19,368 nt of DNA. Source: CAZAKZ01 sp964485695. GTDB taxonomy: Bacteria; Planctomycetota; JAFGQW01. Under the pieces are notes generated by a model. The model saw only the letters and a program-made list of their open reading frames with translations. It ran no database searches and was not told the DNA's origin. The position numbers and the translations under genes are program-made. The stretch covers positions 1-19,368 of the forward strand of contig CAZAKZ010000112.1 of assembly GCA_964485695.1 (NCBI GenBank). Direction: 5' to 3'. Positions 8,374 through 15,863 of this stretch are shown piece by piece (position 1 is the first letter of the stretch; every line of letters begins with the position of its first letter).

Positions 8374-9142
8374 AGAACAGTCTCATGAGGCCTATGAGGA
8401 GGCGGTCGGTCCTCTCCGGTCGGCCTCGAACCTGGTGGTCATCACCGGAGCCGGTGTCAGCGCCGAGAGCGGCGTCCACACCTTTCGCGGCAAGGGCGGG
8501 CTCTGGGACCAGTACGACATGAACGAGGTGGCCACGGCCACGGCCCTGCGAAGGGACCCGGAGAATGTGTGGCGATTCGTGCTGCTCCTGCGCGAGGAGC
8601 TCAAGCGTGCCCGGCCCAATCCGGGGCATGCGGCCATCGCCGACCTGGAGAACCACATCCCGGTGGTCCGGGTGATCACCCAGAACATCGATGCCCTGCA
8701 CCAGATGGGCGGGAGCACCGAGGTACTGGAAATCCACGGCGATCTTCGGACGGCCCGCAACGAGGCCACGGGCAAGACCTACCCCATCGACGATCTGGAC
8801 CTGTCCACTCTGCCGCCCCCGTGCCCGGAAACGGGGGGCCGGCTCCGGCCCAACGTCCTCTACTTCGAGGAGGCGTACGATCCCGGCATCCTGGCCACGG
8901 CCTCTGCCTGGGTGCGCGAGGCCGACGTCATCCTGGTGGTGGGCACCTCCGGCATGGTGCCCACGCCCTACGTCCTGGCCCAGGAGGGCAAGGTCGCCGG
9001 CGCCTGGATCATCGACGTGAACCTGAAGAAGACCACTCCCACCGGCTGGTTCGGTTTTGCCCCGGAACTCGCGGACGTCTTCCTCCAGGGGAAATCCGGC
9101 CAGGTGCTCCCCGAGCTGGTGGCGGAGCTCCGCAAATCCTGA
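8366..9142 (+). CDS. Sir2-family NAD-dependent protein deacylase lacking a complete zinc site
   Basis: Encodes 258 residues from the ATG at 8366, inside the end of the preceding gene (8-nt overlap). AGGA lies very close to the start. Sirtuin motifs appear in order: GAGVSAESGVHTFRG (28-42, NAD binding), TQNIDALH (105-112), the catalytic His in IHGDL (H124), RPNVLYFEE (161-169), GTSGMVPTPYVL (193-204) and IDVN (216-219). The family uses NAD+ to remove acyl groups from lysine. Between H124 and RPNV, where the family normally has two Cys-X2-Cys pairs binding structural zinc, only one cysteine is present (C153, in CPETGG). All visible catalytic residues remain, so it is probably an active zinc-free variant rather than a dead copy. 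Acyl preference cannot be read from the sequence. Confidence 0.92.
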   Translation: MHEEQSHEAYEEAVGPLRSASNLVVITGAGVSAESGVHTFRGKGGLWDQYDMNEVATATALRRDPENVWRFVLLLREELKRARPNPGHAAIADLENHIPVVRVITQNIDALHQMGGSTEVLEIHGDLRTARNEATGKTYPIDDLDLSTLPPPCPETGGRLRPNVLYFEEAYDPGILATASAWVREADVILVVGTSGMVPTPYVLAQEGKVAGAWIIDVNLKKTTPTGWFGFAPELADVFLQGKSGQVLPELVAELRKS

Positions 9143-9166
9143 AGGGATCCGGGGCCAGGAAACCGA

Positions 9167-9337
9167 CTACTTGCTCACGGCAAAGGTGAACGGCTCGGAG
9201 ATGGACTTGACTCCCTGAGGTGCCTTGGCGTCCAGGGTCAGGAAGGCTGTATGGATCCGCACGCCGACGAGGCGCGAATCGTTCGGGATGTGGATGTCAG
9301 CCCTGGCGCCACGGATCCTGCCGGTTCTGCCGGACAT
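9167..9337 (-). pseudogene. C-terminal remnant of a module-bearing secreted protein
   Basis: The minus-strand reading ends GRIRGARADIHIPND, then LVGVRIHTAFLTLDAKAPQG, then FTFAVSK and a TAG stop. It matches the end of the module in the intact neighbours (GLKGTRLWIQALTLDPKAPQG), and PND-x2-L-x-G-x-RIHT also appears in the metalloprotease tail at 17378. The frame stays open upstream to 9586, but no signal peptide or propeller can be recognised there. The start coordinate is only where similarity becomes convincing; it might extend to about 9430. Confidence 0.65.
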
Positions 9338-9471
9338 GGCGGATTTCTTCCTGTCGAGGGGTATCCAGATCACATACATCCGGCGGGCAGGTCGTATCGG
9401 AAGGGAAGCGGTTTCGAAGAAAATCGGATTCTTCGGAAATGGCTTGAAGACCATCACGGGAGCTGGACCAC

Positions 9472-9702
9472 ATGGGCAAGACCATAGCAGAGGCACTGAG
9501 AGACGAGGGACGTGCTGAAGAGCGCGTGAATAGCGCCCGTTCCACCTTGTTACGGCAGCTCTGCAAGCGGTTTGATGAGGTTCCACAAGAAATTGCAGAT
9601 CGTGTCGAGGGGACCTCGGACCTTGAGCAGCTGACCGTCTGGCTGGACCGGATCGTCACGGCTGAGACCCTGGAGGCGATGGGGATCGAGCCGCATGCTT
9701 GA
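9472..9702 (+). pseudogene. C-terminal fragment of an Rpn-family / DUF4351 protein
   Basis: A 76-residue open frame begins MGKTIAEALRDEGRAEER, then LLRQLCKRFDEVPQEIADRV, then DLEQLTVWLDRIVTAETLEAMG. This charged linker followed by an LLxxRF ... LExLxxWLDRxLxAxxLE pattern is the usual C-terminus (DUF4351-like) of Rpn/transposase-31-related PD-(D/E)XK nuclease proteins, which normally have about 250-300 residues. An in-frame stop (TGA at 9445-9447) lies just upstream and no nuclease domain is visible, so I read it as a truncated remnant. A short expressed protein cannot be excluded. Confidence 0.65.
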
Positions 9703-9754
9703 AGATGCTTGCCGCTCGCAAGATCGGCCAGCCATCTATTTGAAGGGGTGGCCT

Positions 9755-9865
9755 TTATTTCGTGATCGAGAACGACTTCGTGTTCGAGTTGAACCGGATA
9801 CGGGAGGGCGCCGCCGGGACCAGGATCACCGACGCCGTGTGAACCCGCGTCCCAAACCGCACACC
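9755..9865 (-). pseudogene. Second C-terminal module remnant
   Basis: The minus-strand frame reads GVRFGTRVHTASVILVPAAP, then SRIRFNSNTKSFSITK and a TAA stop. It aligns without gaps over 33 residues with the remnant at 9167 (G-x-R-x-HTA, L, AP, S, F, K and stop in register, about one third identical by hand). It begins directly after the stop of the propeller gene at 9882, in another frame. It is short and the similarity is modest, so a chance resemblance remains possible. Confidence 0.4.
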
Positions 9866-9881
9866 AGGACGAGGGTCAGAG

Positions 9882-11165
9882 TCACAGGATCAGGACGACC
9901 GGATCGGGCACGGTGGCAATGCCCTGGGGAGCCTTGGGGTCCAGGGTCAGGGCCTGGATCCAGAGGCGGGTTCCCTTGAGACCGGGCAGGGCGGACACGT
10001 CCACGGCCGCGGCGCCCTTGCCCGAGGCGTCCAGGGTGCCCGTGTACCCGGGGAAGAGGGGGCCCAGAAGTCCGTGGATGCTCAGCACCGTGAGTGCGTC
10101 CGGGTTGAAACAAAGATGGCGGCCGTCGGGCAGGGTCACGCCCGGCCGCGTGCCGCCGAGGGAGAGGCCCGCCACGTAGGCCTTGCCGGTCTCGCCCGGG
10201 AAGTCCAGGGTCACCGCCCACTTGCCGGCCGCGGTCTTCGAGGTCGAAACGTTCCGGCCGCGGTCGGGCCAGAGATGGGTGTAGCGGTAGTTGCCACCCG
10301 TCAACAGGGTGGTGATGGCCTTGGTGGCCAGGTCCACGAAAAAGACACCGGACTTCGTGCCGGGTGTGCCGAGGGCCAGGCGGGGTGCGGTTGCGCTCCC
10401 CCGGTCCGCGGCCAGAGCCGTACAGCTGCCGAAACCGAAGGCCAGGAAGGTGCTGGCCGTACCCGTGGGCGTCATGCGCGCGATCACCGCGCCGGGCTCC
10501 TGGGCCAGGTTGGAGCCGGCGAAGAAATCGCCGCTCCTGGGGTCCTGGGTGACCTGGCCCTGGACCGGCACGCGGAACGTGCCCACGGAGGTGATGCTCG
10601 AGCCGTCGTGCGCGACGCGATGGAGCCGGCCCGCGTCCAGAACGATGTAGTCGCCCGTGTTCAGGTCCACGGTCACAGCCCGGGGTGAAATCAGGGGGGA
10701 GCCCCAATGCAGGGTGGTGAGGGTGAAGGTCTGGTCCAGCTTGTAGAGGGCCGTGACCGGCGCCCCGCCGGGGCCTTCCACCACGATGAAATCGCCGTCC
10801 GCGTTCATGACGACGTCCTTGACGTACCCGCCCTGGGCGGGCGGATTGGGGCTCACCTGAAGGGTTCGCAGGATGACGCCGCTCAGGTCCACGACCAGGA
10901 GGCTCTGGTGCACGGCCTTGGAGGTGACGGCCACGATGTAGTGCCCGTTGCCGGTGTGCATGACCCCGCCCTCCATGGTGGTGGAGGTGCCGAGGACGCT
11001 CTGGGAGACGAGGGTGGTCATTCGCCCTTGCATGTCGATGCGACCCAGAGCCGGCCCGGTGCCGGAAGGAGAGCCCGTGAAGATCCACCCCGTAGAGTGG
11101 TGCTGGCCGGGGGCGGCGAGGGCGAGGAGGAGGAGAGCCGCGAGGCAGGCGCACGTTCTGGACAT
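9882..11165 (-). CDS. Secreted propeller-like protein with C-terminal module (paralogue B)
   Basis: Encodes 427 residues from the ATG at 11165, with GGAAGG 9 nt upstream and an immediate signal peptide (CLAALLLLALAAPGQ). A GTG at 11186 overlaps the stop of the upstream gene but lacks a ribosome-binding site. The mature protein begins QHHSTGWIF, like its neighbour, and contains propeller-type repeats (GGYVKDVVMNADGDFIVVEG, GDYIVLDAGRLHRV, SGDFFAGSN). The last 97 residues form the recurrent module, with LPDGRHLCFNPDALT and RLWIQALTLDPKAPQG. By hand count this module is about two thirds identical to that of the paralogue 17 bp upstream, whereas the propeller part is far more diverged. The pair is probably one operon. 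No catalytic residues are recognised. Confidence 0.87.
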   Translation of the reverse strand: MSRTCACLAALLLLALAAPGQHHSTGWIFTGSPSGTGPALGRIDMQGRMTTLVSQSVLGTSTTMEGGVMHTGNGHYIVAVTSKAVHQSLLVVDLSGVILRTLQVSPNPPAQGGYVKDVVMNADGDFIVVEGPGGAPVTALYKLDQTFTLTTLHWGSPLISPRAVTVDLNTGDYIVLDAGRLHRVAHDGSSITSVGTFRVPVQGQVTQDPRSGDFFAGSNLAQEPGAVIARMTPTGTASTFLAFGFGSCTALAADRGSATAPRLALGTPGTKSGVFFVDLATKAITTLLTGGNYRYTHLWPDRGRNVSTSKTAAGKWAVTLDFPGETGKAYVAGLSLGGTRPGVTLPDGRHLCFNPDALTVLSIHGLLGPLFPGYTGTLDASGKGAAAVDVSALPGLKGTRLWIQALTLDPKAPQGIATVPDPVVLIL

Positions 11166-11182
11166 GGGAGTAGCCCTTCCAA

Positions 11183-12487
11183 TCACAGGAGGAGAATCAC
11201 CGGATCGGGAATCGTCCGGATCCCCAGGGGTGCTGCGGGGGCCAGGGTGACGGCCTGGATCCAGACCCGGAGCCCTTTCAGCACCGGTAACATGGACACG
11301 TCCAGCCTTGCCGTGGCGCGGCCGTTCGGGTCCAGGACACCCGCGTAGCCCGTGAACAGGGGGCCGAGGCGGCCGTCGATGCTCAGCGGCGTGAGGGCAT
11401 CCGGATTGAACCAGAGGTGCCGGCCGTCCGGAAGCGCCACGCCCGGCCGCACCCCGGAGAGGCCCAGGCCCACGGCGTAGGCGCTCCCTCCCTCACCGGC
11501 GAGGTGTAGCAGGACGTCCCATTTCCCGGGCGCCTTCCTCAGGGTGGCCACTTCCCGGTCGGGGAACACCTTGTGGTAGACCAGAGGGAATCCGGTGTTC
11601 GTGCTGATGAGCGTGGTGATGGCCTGGGTCTTCAGGTCCAGGTGGAAGACGCCCGAATCCCAGCTCGTGGATCCGATGGTCAGGCGAGGATTCGGGTCGC
11701 TCGATCGGTCCATGTGTATGCCGTAAGCGCCGTAGAGGCCCGACGCCAGGTAGAGGGTGGATACGCCGTGGATGTCCATGCGGACAAGCACGGCATTATA
11801 GTAGGAATAGGACCCCGCGTAGAGGTCGCCAGTGGCGATGTGCTGGGCCATCTGATCGCCGATGTATCGGGCCTGGGTGAAGATGCCCACCGAGGTGACG
11901 GTGGCACCGTCCGGGGTGATGTTGAACACGGCCCGGTTCGGCTTGTCCAGCAGGAGGAAGTTCCCGGTGTCGATGTCGGTGAGCACCGTTGACGGGTAGT
12001 TCATGCCCGCCCCCCGGAAGACCGTGGATACGCTTCCGGCGCGGTTCACCTTGAGGAGGCACGCCTGGTGGGCAGCGGTGGGCGGCCCCACCACCGTGAT
12101 GTAGTCCCCGTTTTGATCCACGATGACGTCGTGGACGTATCCGCCCGCCGGAGGCGGCGCGGAGAGCACCTGCAGGGTCGGGAGGAGGGTGCCCCTGGAG
12201 TCGACCCGGAGGAGTTTTCCGGTGTTCACCTTGGACAGGATCGCCACCACGTAGGTGGAGTCATCCACATCCAGGGCCCCGCCGTGGGCGTGATCCCATT
12301 TCACCAGCTTGCTGAAGGGCAGGATGGTGGTGAGCTTCCCGCCGCTCGAGATGCGCCCCACGGCCACGGGGTAGAGGGTCGCGGCGTTGGCGTCGCCGAT
12401 GAAGGACCAGCCCGCGGTGTGGTGCTGGGTCGATGCGGCTGTGGCGGCCAGAGACAGGATCAGGCAGAGTATGATGGTCCGGATCAT
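11183..12487 (-). CDS. Secreted propeller-like protein with C-terminal module (paralogue A)
   Basis: Encodes 434 residues. The ATG at 12487 follows GGAAAGGGGG and opens into a signal peptide (IILCLILSLAATAAS). The mature start QHHTAGWSFIG matches the paralogue downstream. Repeats such as GKLLRVDSRGTLLPTLQV, GGYVHDVIVDQNGDYITVVG, TGNFLLLDKPNRAVF and TGDLYAGSY suggest a six-bladed NHL or streptogramin-lyase-like propeller. Residues 338-434 are the module (LPDGRHLWFNPDALT, RVWIQAVTLAPAAPLG). First gene of a two-gene operon behind a good promoter at 12524-12552. The role is unknown; an extracellular binding or anchored surface protein is the simplest reading. Confidence 0.87.
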   Translation of the reverse strand: MIRTIILCLILSLAATAASTQHHTAGWSFIGDANAATLYPVAVGRISSGGKLTTILPFSKLVKWDHAHGGALDVDDSTYVVAILSKVNTGKLLRVDSRGTLLPTLQVLSAPPPAGGYVHDVIVDQNGDYITVVGPPTAAHQACLLKVNRAGSVSTVFRGAGMNYPSTVLTDIDTGNFLLLDKPNRAVFNITPDGATVTSVGIFTQARYIGDQMAQHIATGDLYAGSYSYYNAVLVRMDIHGVSTLYLASGLYGAYGIHMDRSSDPNPRLTIGSTSWDSGVFHLDLKTQAITTLISTNTGFPLVYHKVFPDREVATLRKAPGKWDVLLHLAGEGGSAYAVGLGLSGVRPGVALPDGRHLWFNPDALTPLSIDGRLGPLFTGYAGVLDPNGRATARLDVSMLPVLKGLRVWIQAVTLAPAAPLGIRTIPDPVILLL

Positions 12488-12523
12488 GGGGACCCCCTTT
12501 CCGGGCGTGGATGACCAGGATCG

Positions 12524-12552
12524 ATTATACCCGTTTCACGAGGCGGGGTCGA
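12524..12552 (-). promoter_or_regulatory. Sigma70-type promoter of the paralogue A-B operon
   Basis: On the minus strand TCGACC (12552-12547, 4/6 to consensus), a 17-nt spacer and a perfect TATAAT (12529-12524) lie about 40 nt before the start codon. The flanking CGGGTATAAT is identical to that at the propeller gene promoter at 1688-1697. Confidence 0.65.
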
Positions 12553-12578
12553 TTTATCCCCCCGGCTCTTGTTTTTCC

Positions 12579-12606
12579 TTGTCTCCCGGCGTCCAGACCG
12601 TATTTT
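12579..12606 (+). promoter_or_regulatory. Weak candidate promoter of the receiver-PEP-binding gene
   Basis: TTGTCT (12579-12584), a 16-nt spacer and TATTTT (12601-12606) each match the consensus at four of six positions. An inverted repeat abuts the -10 (arms 12594-12600 and 12618-12624), which would suit repressor or activator control. Confidence 0.3.
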
Positions 12607-12644
12607 CTTGAGCTGAACGGTCTGTGAACGGGCATTCAGCCGTT
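12594..12644. repeat. Cluster of inverted and direct repeats upstream of the receiver-PEP-binding gene
   Basis: CAGACCG (12594-12600) and CGGTCTG (12618-12624) are perfect inverted arms with 17 nt between them. TGAACGG occurs at 12614-12620 and 12625-12631, an 11-bp period close to one helical turn. AACGG (12627-12631) and CCGTT (12640-12644) form a further short inverted repeat. The geometry suggests a regulator-binding site. Confidence 0.5.
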
Positions 12645-12710
12645 TTCCCATGGGGAGGGGGAGGACCTCTCTGGGCGAGAGGATCCAGGTCAACAGCAGG
12701 AGCGTCCGGG

Positions 12711-15700
12711 ATGAGTGAGTTGAAGCCGCTGAGCGACATCGATGCGCTCTGGGACCAGCTGCGGACCTTCGGCCGGGAGCGCTACGCCGGCTTCGAGTCT
12801 CTGATGAAGTACCGGGTCCGGGACATCCTGCTGGTGGCCAGCCTCTACGACTCGTTCACCCTGGAAGAGGGTGGCAGGTTGACCGAGCTGATCCTCACCG
12901 AGTACAGGGACCTGAACCTCGGCCAGGCTCCGGTGGTGACCCGGGCCACCTCGGGTGTGGACGCCCTGGAACAGATCCGGTCCAGGAACTTCGATCTCAT
13001 CATCACCTTGATCCGCATCGGGGAACTGGACGTCTTCGAGTTCGCCCGCCAGGCCAAGGCGGCGCGGCCCGGCATCCCGGTGGTGGCTCTGGGCTACACC
13101 GTGCGCGAGCTGGAGCAGGTCCTCGAGATCCCGGACTCGCCCATCGACCGGTTCTTCGTCTGGACCGGGGAGGTCATGCTCCTGGTCGCCATCATCAAGT
13201 ACATCGAGGACCTCCGCAACGTGGAGGAGGACACCCGGAACAGCGACGTGCGTACCATCCTCCTCATCGAGGACTCGGTGCGGTTCTACTCCGCCTACCT
13301 GCCGCTCATCTACACCGAGCTCGTCCTGCAGACCGCCGACCTCCTGACGGAAGGCATCAACCTGAGCCAGAAGCTCATGCGTCTCCAGGCACGCCCCAAG
13401 ATCCTGTTCGCCACCACCTTCGAGGATGCGTGGGACTATTATGACCGCTACCGGTCCTTCATGCTCGGCGCCATCTGCGACGCGAGATTCACGTGGAAGG
13501 GCGAGAAACACGGCAAGGCGGGCCTCGAGTTCATCCGCCGCATGAAGAGGGACGACCCGCAGATGCCGGCGGTACTCCAGTCCTCTGACCTGGAAAACGA
13601 GCCGCTGGCCGGGGCCATCGGGGCATCCTTCATTCACAAGGACTCCCTCAGCCTGCTCACGGATCTGCGCCGGTTCATGCGGTCCAATTTCGGCTTCGGG
13701 GATTTTATCTTTTGCCTGCCGGAAGGCCTCGAGGTGGGACGCGCCTCCGACATGCGCACCCTCATCCGGGAGATGGAACGGGTGCCGGACGAGTCCCTGA
13801 TGTTCCACGCCGCCCACGACCACTTTTCCAACTGGCTCCGGGCGCGGACCATGTTCACCCTGGCCAGGATGATCAAGCCCATCAAGACGACCCAGTTCGA
13901 CTCCGTCGAAGCGCTGCGCCGGTTCCTCATAGAAACCGTCATCCAGTATCACGAGGAATCCCTCAGCGGTCACGTCGTCGATTTTTCCAACAAGAACTTC
14001 GACACCAGGTCGGAGTTCACTCGCATCGGCAAGGGGTCCATAGGGGGCAAGGCACGCGGCCTGGCCTTCATGAACCACATCCTGAGCAGCTACCAGATCC
14101 AGGACCGGTTCCCGGGAACGGTGGTCAAGGTACCGCCCTCGGCCGTAGTGGCCACCGACGTGTTCGACGCCTTTCTGGACCAGGGCAAGCTCAGGGACCT
14201 GGCCATCACCGAGACCCATGACGACAACATCGTCGAGGCGTTCCTGACGGCCAAGCTACCGGGTGAGATTCTCGGCAACCTCCGGCACTTCCTGGACCAG
14301 GTGCGGTACCCGCTGGCGGTCCGTTCCTCCAGCATCCTGGAGGACGCCCACGCCCAGCCGTTTGCCGGCGTCTACGACACCTACATGATTTCCAACAACC
14401 ACGAGGATCTCGCGGTCCGGCTGGACCAGTTGTGCGACGCCATCAAGCTGGTTTACGCCTCCACCTTCTTCCAGAGCGCCAAGGCCTACCTGAGGGCCAC
14501 CTCCAACCGCGTCGAGGAGGAGAAGATGGCGGTCGTCGTCCAGCAGGTGGTCGGCCAGAAGTATGATCGCTACGTCTATCCCGGCTTTGCGGGCGTGGTC
14601 CAGTCCACGGACCACTATGCCAGCGGGGACATGCACCCCGAGGACGGCGTCGCTCTGGTGGCCCTCGGCCTGGGCAAGACCGTCATCGAGGGAGGGCGAT
14701 GCCTCCGGTTCTCCCCCGGGGCCCCCACGCGGTTGATGCAGTTCGCGACGCTGGAGGACACCCTGAAGAACAGCCAGCGCCGGTTCCAGGCCCTGGACGT
14801 CAGCGATCCCGAGGTCTATCCGGTGGCCCACCAGGACGGATCACTTGTGTGGCTCGACCTGAAGGAGGCGGAGAGCCACGGCACCCTCCAGCCGGTCGGG
14901 TCCGTCTACTCGCCCGAGAACAATGCCGTCTACGACGGGATCAACCGGATGGGGACGAGGCTGGTGACCTTCGCCCACGTGCTCAAATCGGGTGTGTTTC
15001 CCCTGGCGGAAATCCTCACCTTCCTCATGGATCTCGGCCGGCGGTGCATGAGCTGTCCCATCGAGATCGAGTTCGCCGTGAACTGCCAGGAGGGGGAAAG
15101 GCCGGACGAGTTCTGCCTGCTCCAGATCCGTCCCCTCGCCAACGACCGGGAGGTCCGGAACCTGGACCCGGCTCTGTTCCGGGAGCCGGACGCCCTCGTG
15201 GCCACGGAGGTGGCCCTGGGCAATGGCAGTTACAGCGACATCATGGACGTCGTCTACACGCCCCTGGATCGGTTCGATCGCGGTCGGACCACGGAGATCG
15301 CCCGGGAGGTGGGGGAGCTGAACAGGAAGCTGGTGGCGGAGAACCGGCCCTTCCTGCTCATCGGTCCGGGCCGGTGGGGGTCGGCGGATCGGTGGCTCGG
15401 CGTGCCGGTCCAGTGGGCGGACATCAGCGGGGCGTCGGTCATCGTGGAGAGCGACCTGGAGGATTTCAAGGTGACGCCGAGCCAGGGCACCCACTTCTTC
15501 CAGAACCTGACCTCGTTTCAGATCGGATACCTCACCGTGAATCAGACCAGCGGTGGCGGCCGCCTGGACTGGGGCTGGCTCGACGCCCAGCCTTCGGTGG
15601 AGGAGACGAAATTCCTCAGGCATGTCCGTTTTGAGAATGCCCTCGGGGTGTTCATCGACGGCCTCACGGGCCGGGGCGTGGTGTTGAAGCCGGGGGACCG

Positions 15701-15713
15701 GAATTTCCGCTAA
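12711..15713 (+). CDS. Dual receiver-like / PEP-pyruvate-binding domain fusion protein
   Basis: Encodes 1000 residues from the ATG at 12711 (AGGAG 8 nt upstream; a longer frame from 12624 lacks a ribosome-binding site). Residues about 36-165 are receiver-like, but the phosphoacceptor position holds Leu (DLIITL, L100). Residues about 180-325 form a second receiver with acidic pair E187-D188, likely phosphoacceptor D257 (GAICDARF), S291/S292 and K310, so it may be phosphorylated. Residues about 435-810 match the N-terminal ATP-grasp region of PPDK/PEP synthase (GKGSIGGKARGLAFM 440-454, VRSSSILED 537-545, FAGVYDTY 551-558, IEIEFAV and LLQIRPL). The swivelling phosphohistidine domain and the C-terminal barrel are absent. 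In their place is a region with IGPGRWGS (884-891) and SQGTHFFQNLTSF (924-936), which I remember from similar large proteins in Bacteroidetes and Acidobacteria. Cytoplasmic; probably signal-controlled phosphotransfer, substrate unknown. Confidence 0.88.
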   Translation: MSELKPLSDIDALWDQLRTFGRERYAGFESLMKYRVRDILLVASLYDSFTLEEGGRLTELILTEYRDLNLGQAPVVTRATSGVDALEQIRSRNFDLIITLIRIGELDVFEFARQAKAARPGIPVVALGYTVRELEQVLEIPDSPIDRFFVWTGEVMLLVAIIKYIEDLRNVEEDTRNSDVRTILLIEDSVRFYSAYLPLIYTELVLQTADLLTEGINLSQKLMRLQARPKILFATTFEDAWDYYDRYRSFMLGAICDARFTWKGEKHGKAGLEFIRRMKRDDPQMPAVLQSSDLENEPLAGAIGASFIHKDSLSLLTDLRRFMRSNFGFGDFIFCLPEGLEVGRASDMRTLIREMERVPDESLMFHAAHDHFSNWLRARTMFTLARMIKPIKTTQFDSVEALRRFLIETVIQYHEESLSGHVVDFSNKNFDTRSEFTRIGKGSIGGKARGLAFMNHILSSYQIQDRFPGTVVKVPPSAVVATDVFDAFLDQGKLRDLAITETHDDNIVEAFLTAKLPGEILGNLRHFLDQVRYPLAVRSSSILEDAHAQPFAGVYDTYMISNNHEDLAVRLDQLCDAIKLVYASTFFQSAKAYLRATSNRVEEEKMAVVVQQVVGQKYDRYVYPGFAGVVQSTDHYASGDMHPEDGVALVALGLGKTVIEGGRCLRFSPGAPTRLMQFATLEDTLKNSQRRFQALDVSDPEVYPVAHQDGSLVWLDLKEAESHGTLQPVGSVYSPENNAVYDGINRMGTRLVTFAHVLKSGVFPLAEILTFLMDLGRRCMSCPIEIEFAVNCQEGERPDEFCLLQIRPLANDREVRNLDPALFREPDALVATEVALGNGSYSDIMDVVYTPLDRFDRGRTTEIAREVGELNRKLVAENRPFLLIGPGRWGSADRWLGVPVQWADISGASVIVESDLEDFKVTPSQGTHFFQNLTSFQIGYLTVNQTSGGGRLDWGWLDAQPSVEETKFLRHVRFENALGVFIDGLTGRGVVLKPGDRNFR

Positions 15714-15729
15714 TTCCCCGTTTTCCGGC

Positions 15730-15772
15730 TCCGGGACAAATGTCCGATCTCCCGCCCGGATTTTCCTTTTTT
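15730..15772 (+). terminator. Probable terminator of the receiver-PEP-binding gene
   Basis: TCCGGG (15730-15735) pairs perfectly with CCCGGA (15755-15760) and is followed by TTTTCCTTTTTT. The 19-nt loop is long, though it contains an inner GGAC/GTCC stem. The site lies 16 nt after the stop codon and would separate this gene from gdhA. Confidence 0.5.
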
Positions 15773-15863
15773 CCACGCGAAACGGGTTCTATTTTTGGGT
15801 TTTACTGTCCAGGCACGGCCCATCCGGGTCGCCACATCCTTTCTCAAGATCGGGAGAAATACA

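Larger units (their letters stand above)
9143..9881. other. Decayed interval holding three gene fragments
   Basis: These 739 bp contain no intact gene. They hold two minus-strand tails of the recurrent secreted-protein module (9167-9337 and 9755-9865) flanking a plus-strand C-terminal fragment of an Rpn/DUF4351-type gene (9472-9702). No inverted terminal repeats or target duplications were recognised. No terminator was seen after the sirtuin or after the propeller gene ending at 9882. Confidence 0.65.

Noticed and set aside
9225..9518. Plus-strand open frames between the sirtuin and the Rpn-like fragment
   Set aside because: They are Arg/Gly/Trp-rich with no similarity I recognise, and they overlap the minus-strand module tail, which does show family resemblance.
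9760..9841. A 26-codon plus-strand reading (VIENDFVFELNRIREG) after the Rpn-like fragment
   Set aside because: It is short with no known motif; the minus-strand reading of the same DNA aligns with the module tail and is preferred.
11163..11186. GTG at 11186 as the start of paralogue B, overlapping the stop of paralogue A
   Set aside because: No ribosome-binding site precedes it, whereas the ATG at 11165 has GGAAGG at good spacing and directly opens the signal peptide.
12690..14219. A 509-codon minus-strand open frame opposite the receiver-PEP-binding gene
   Set aside because: The plus-strand protein has recognised receiver and PPDK motifs; the antisense frame has none.
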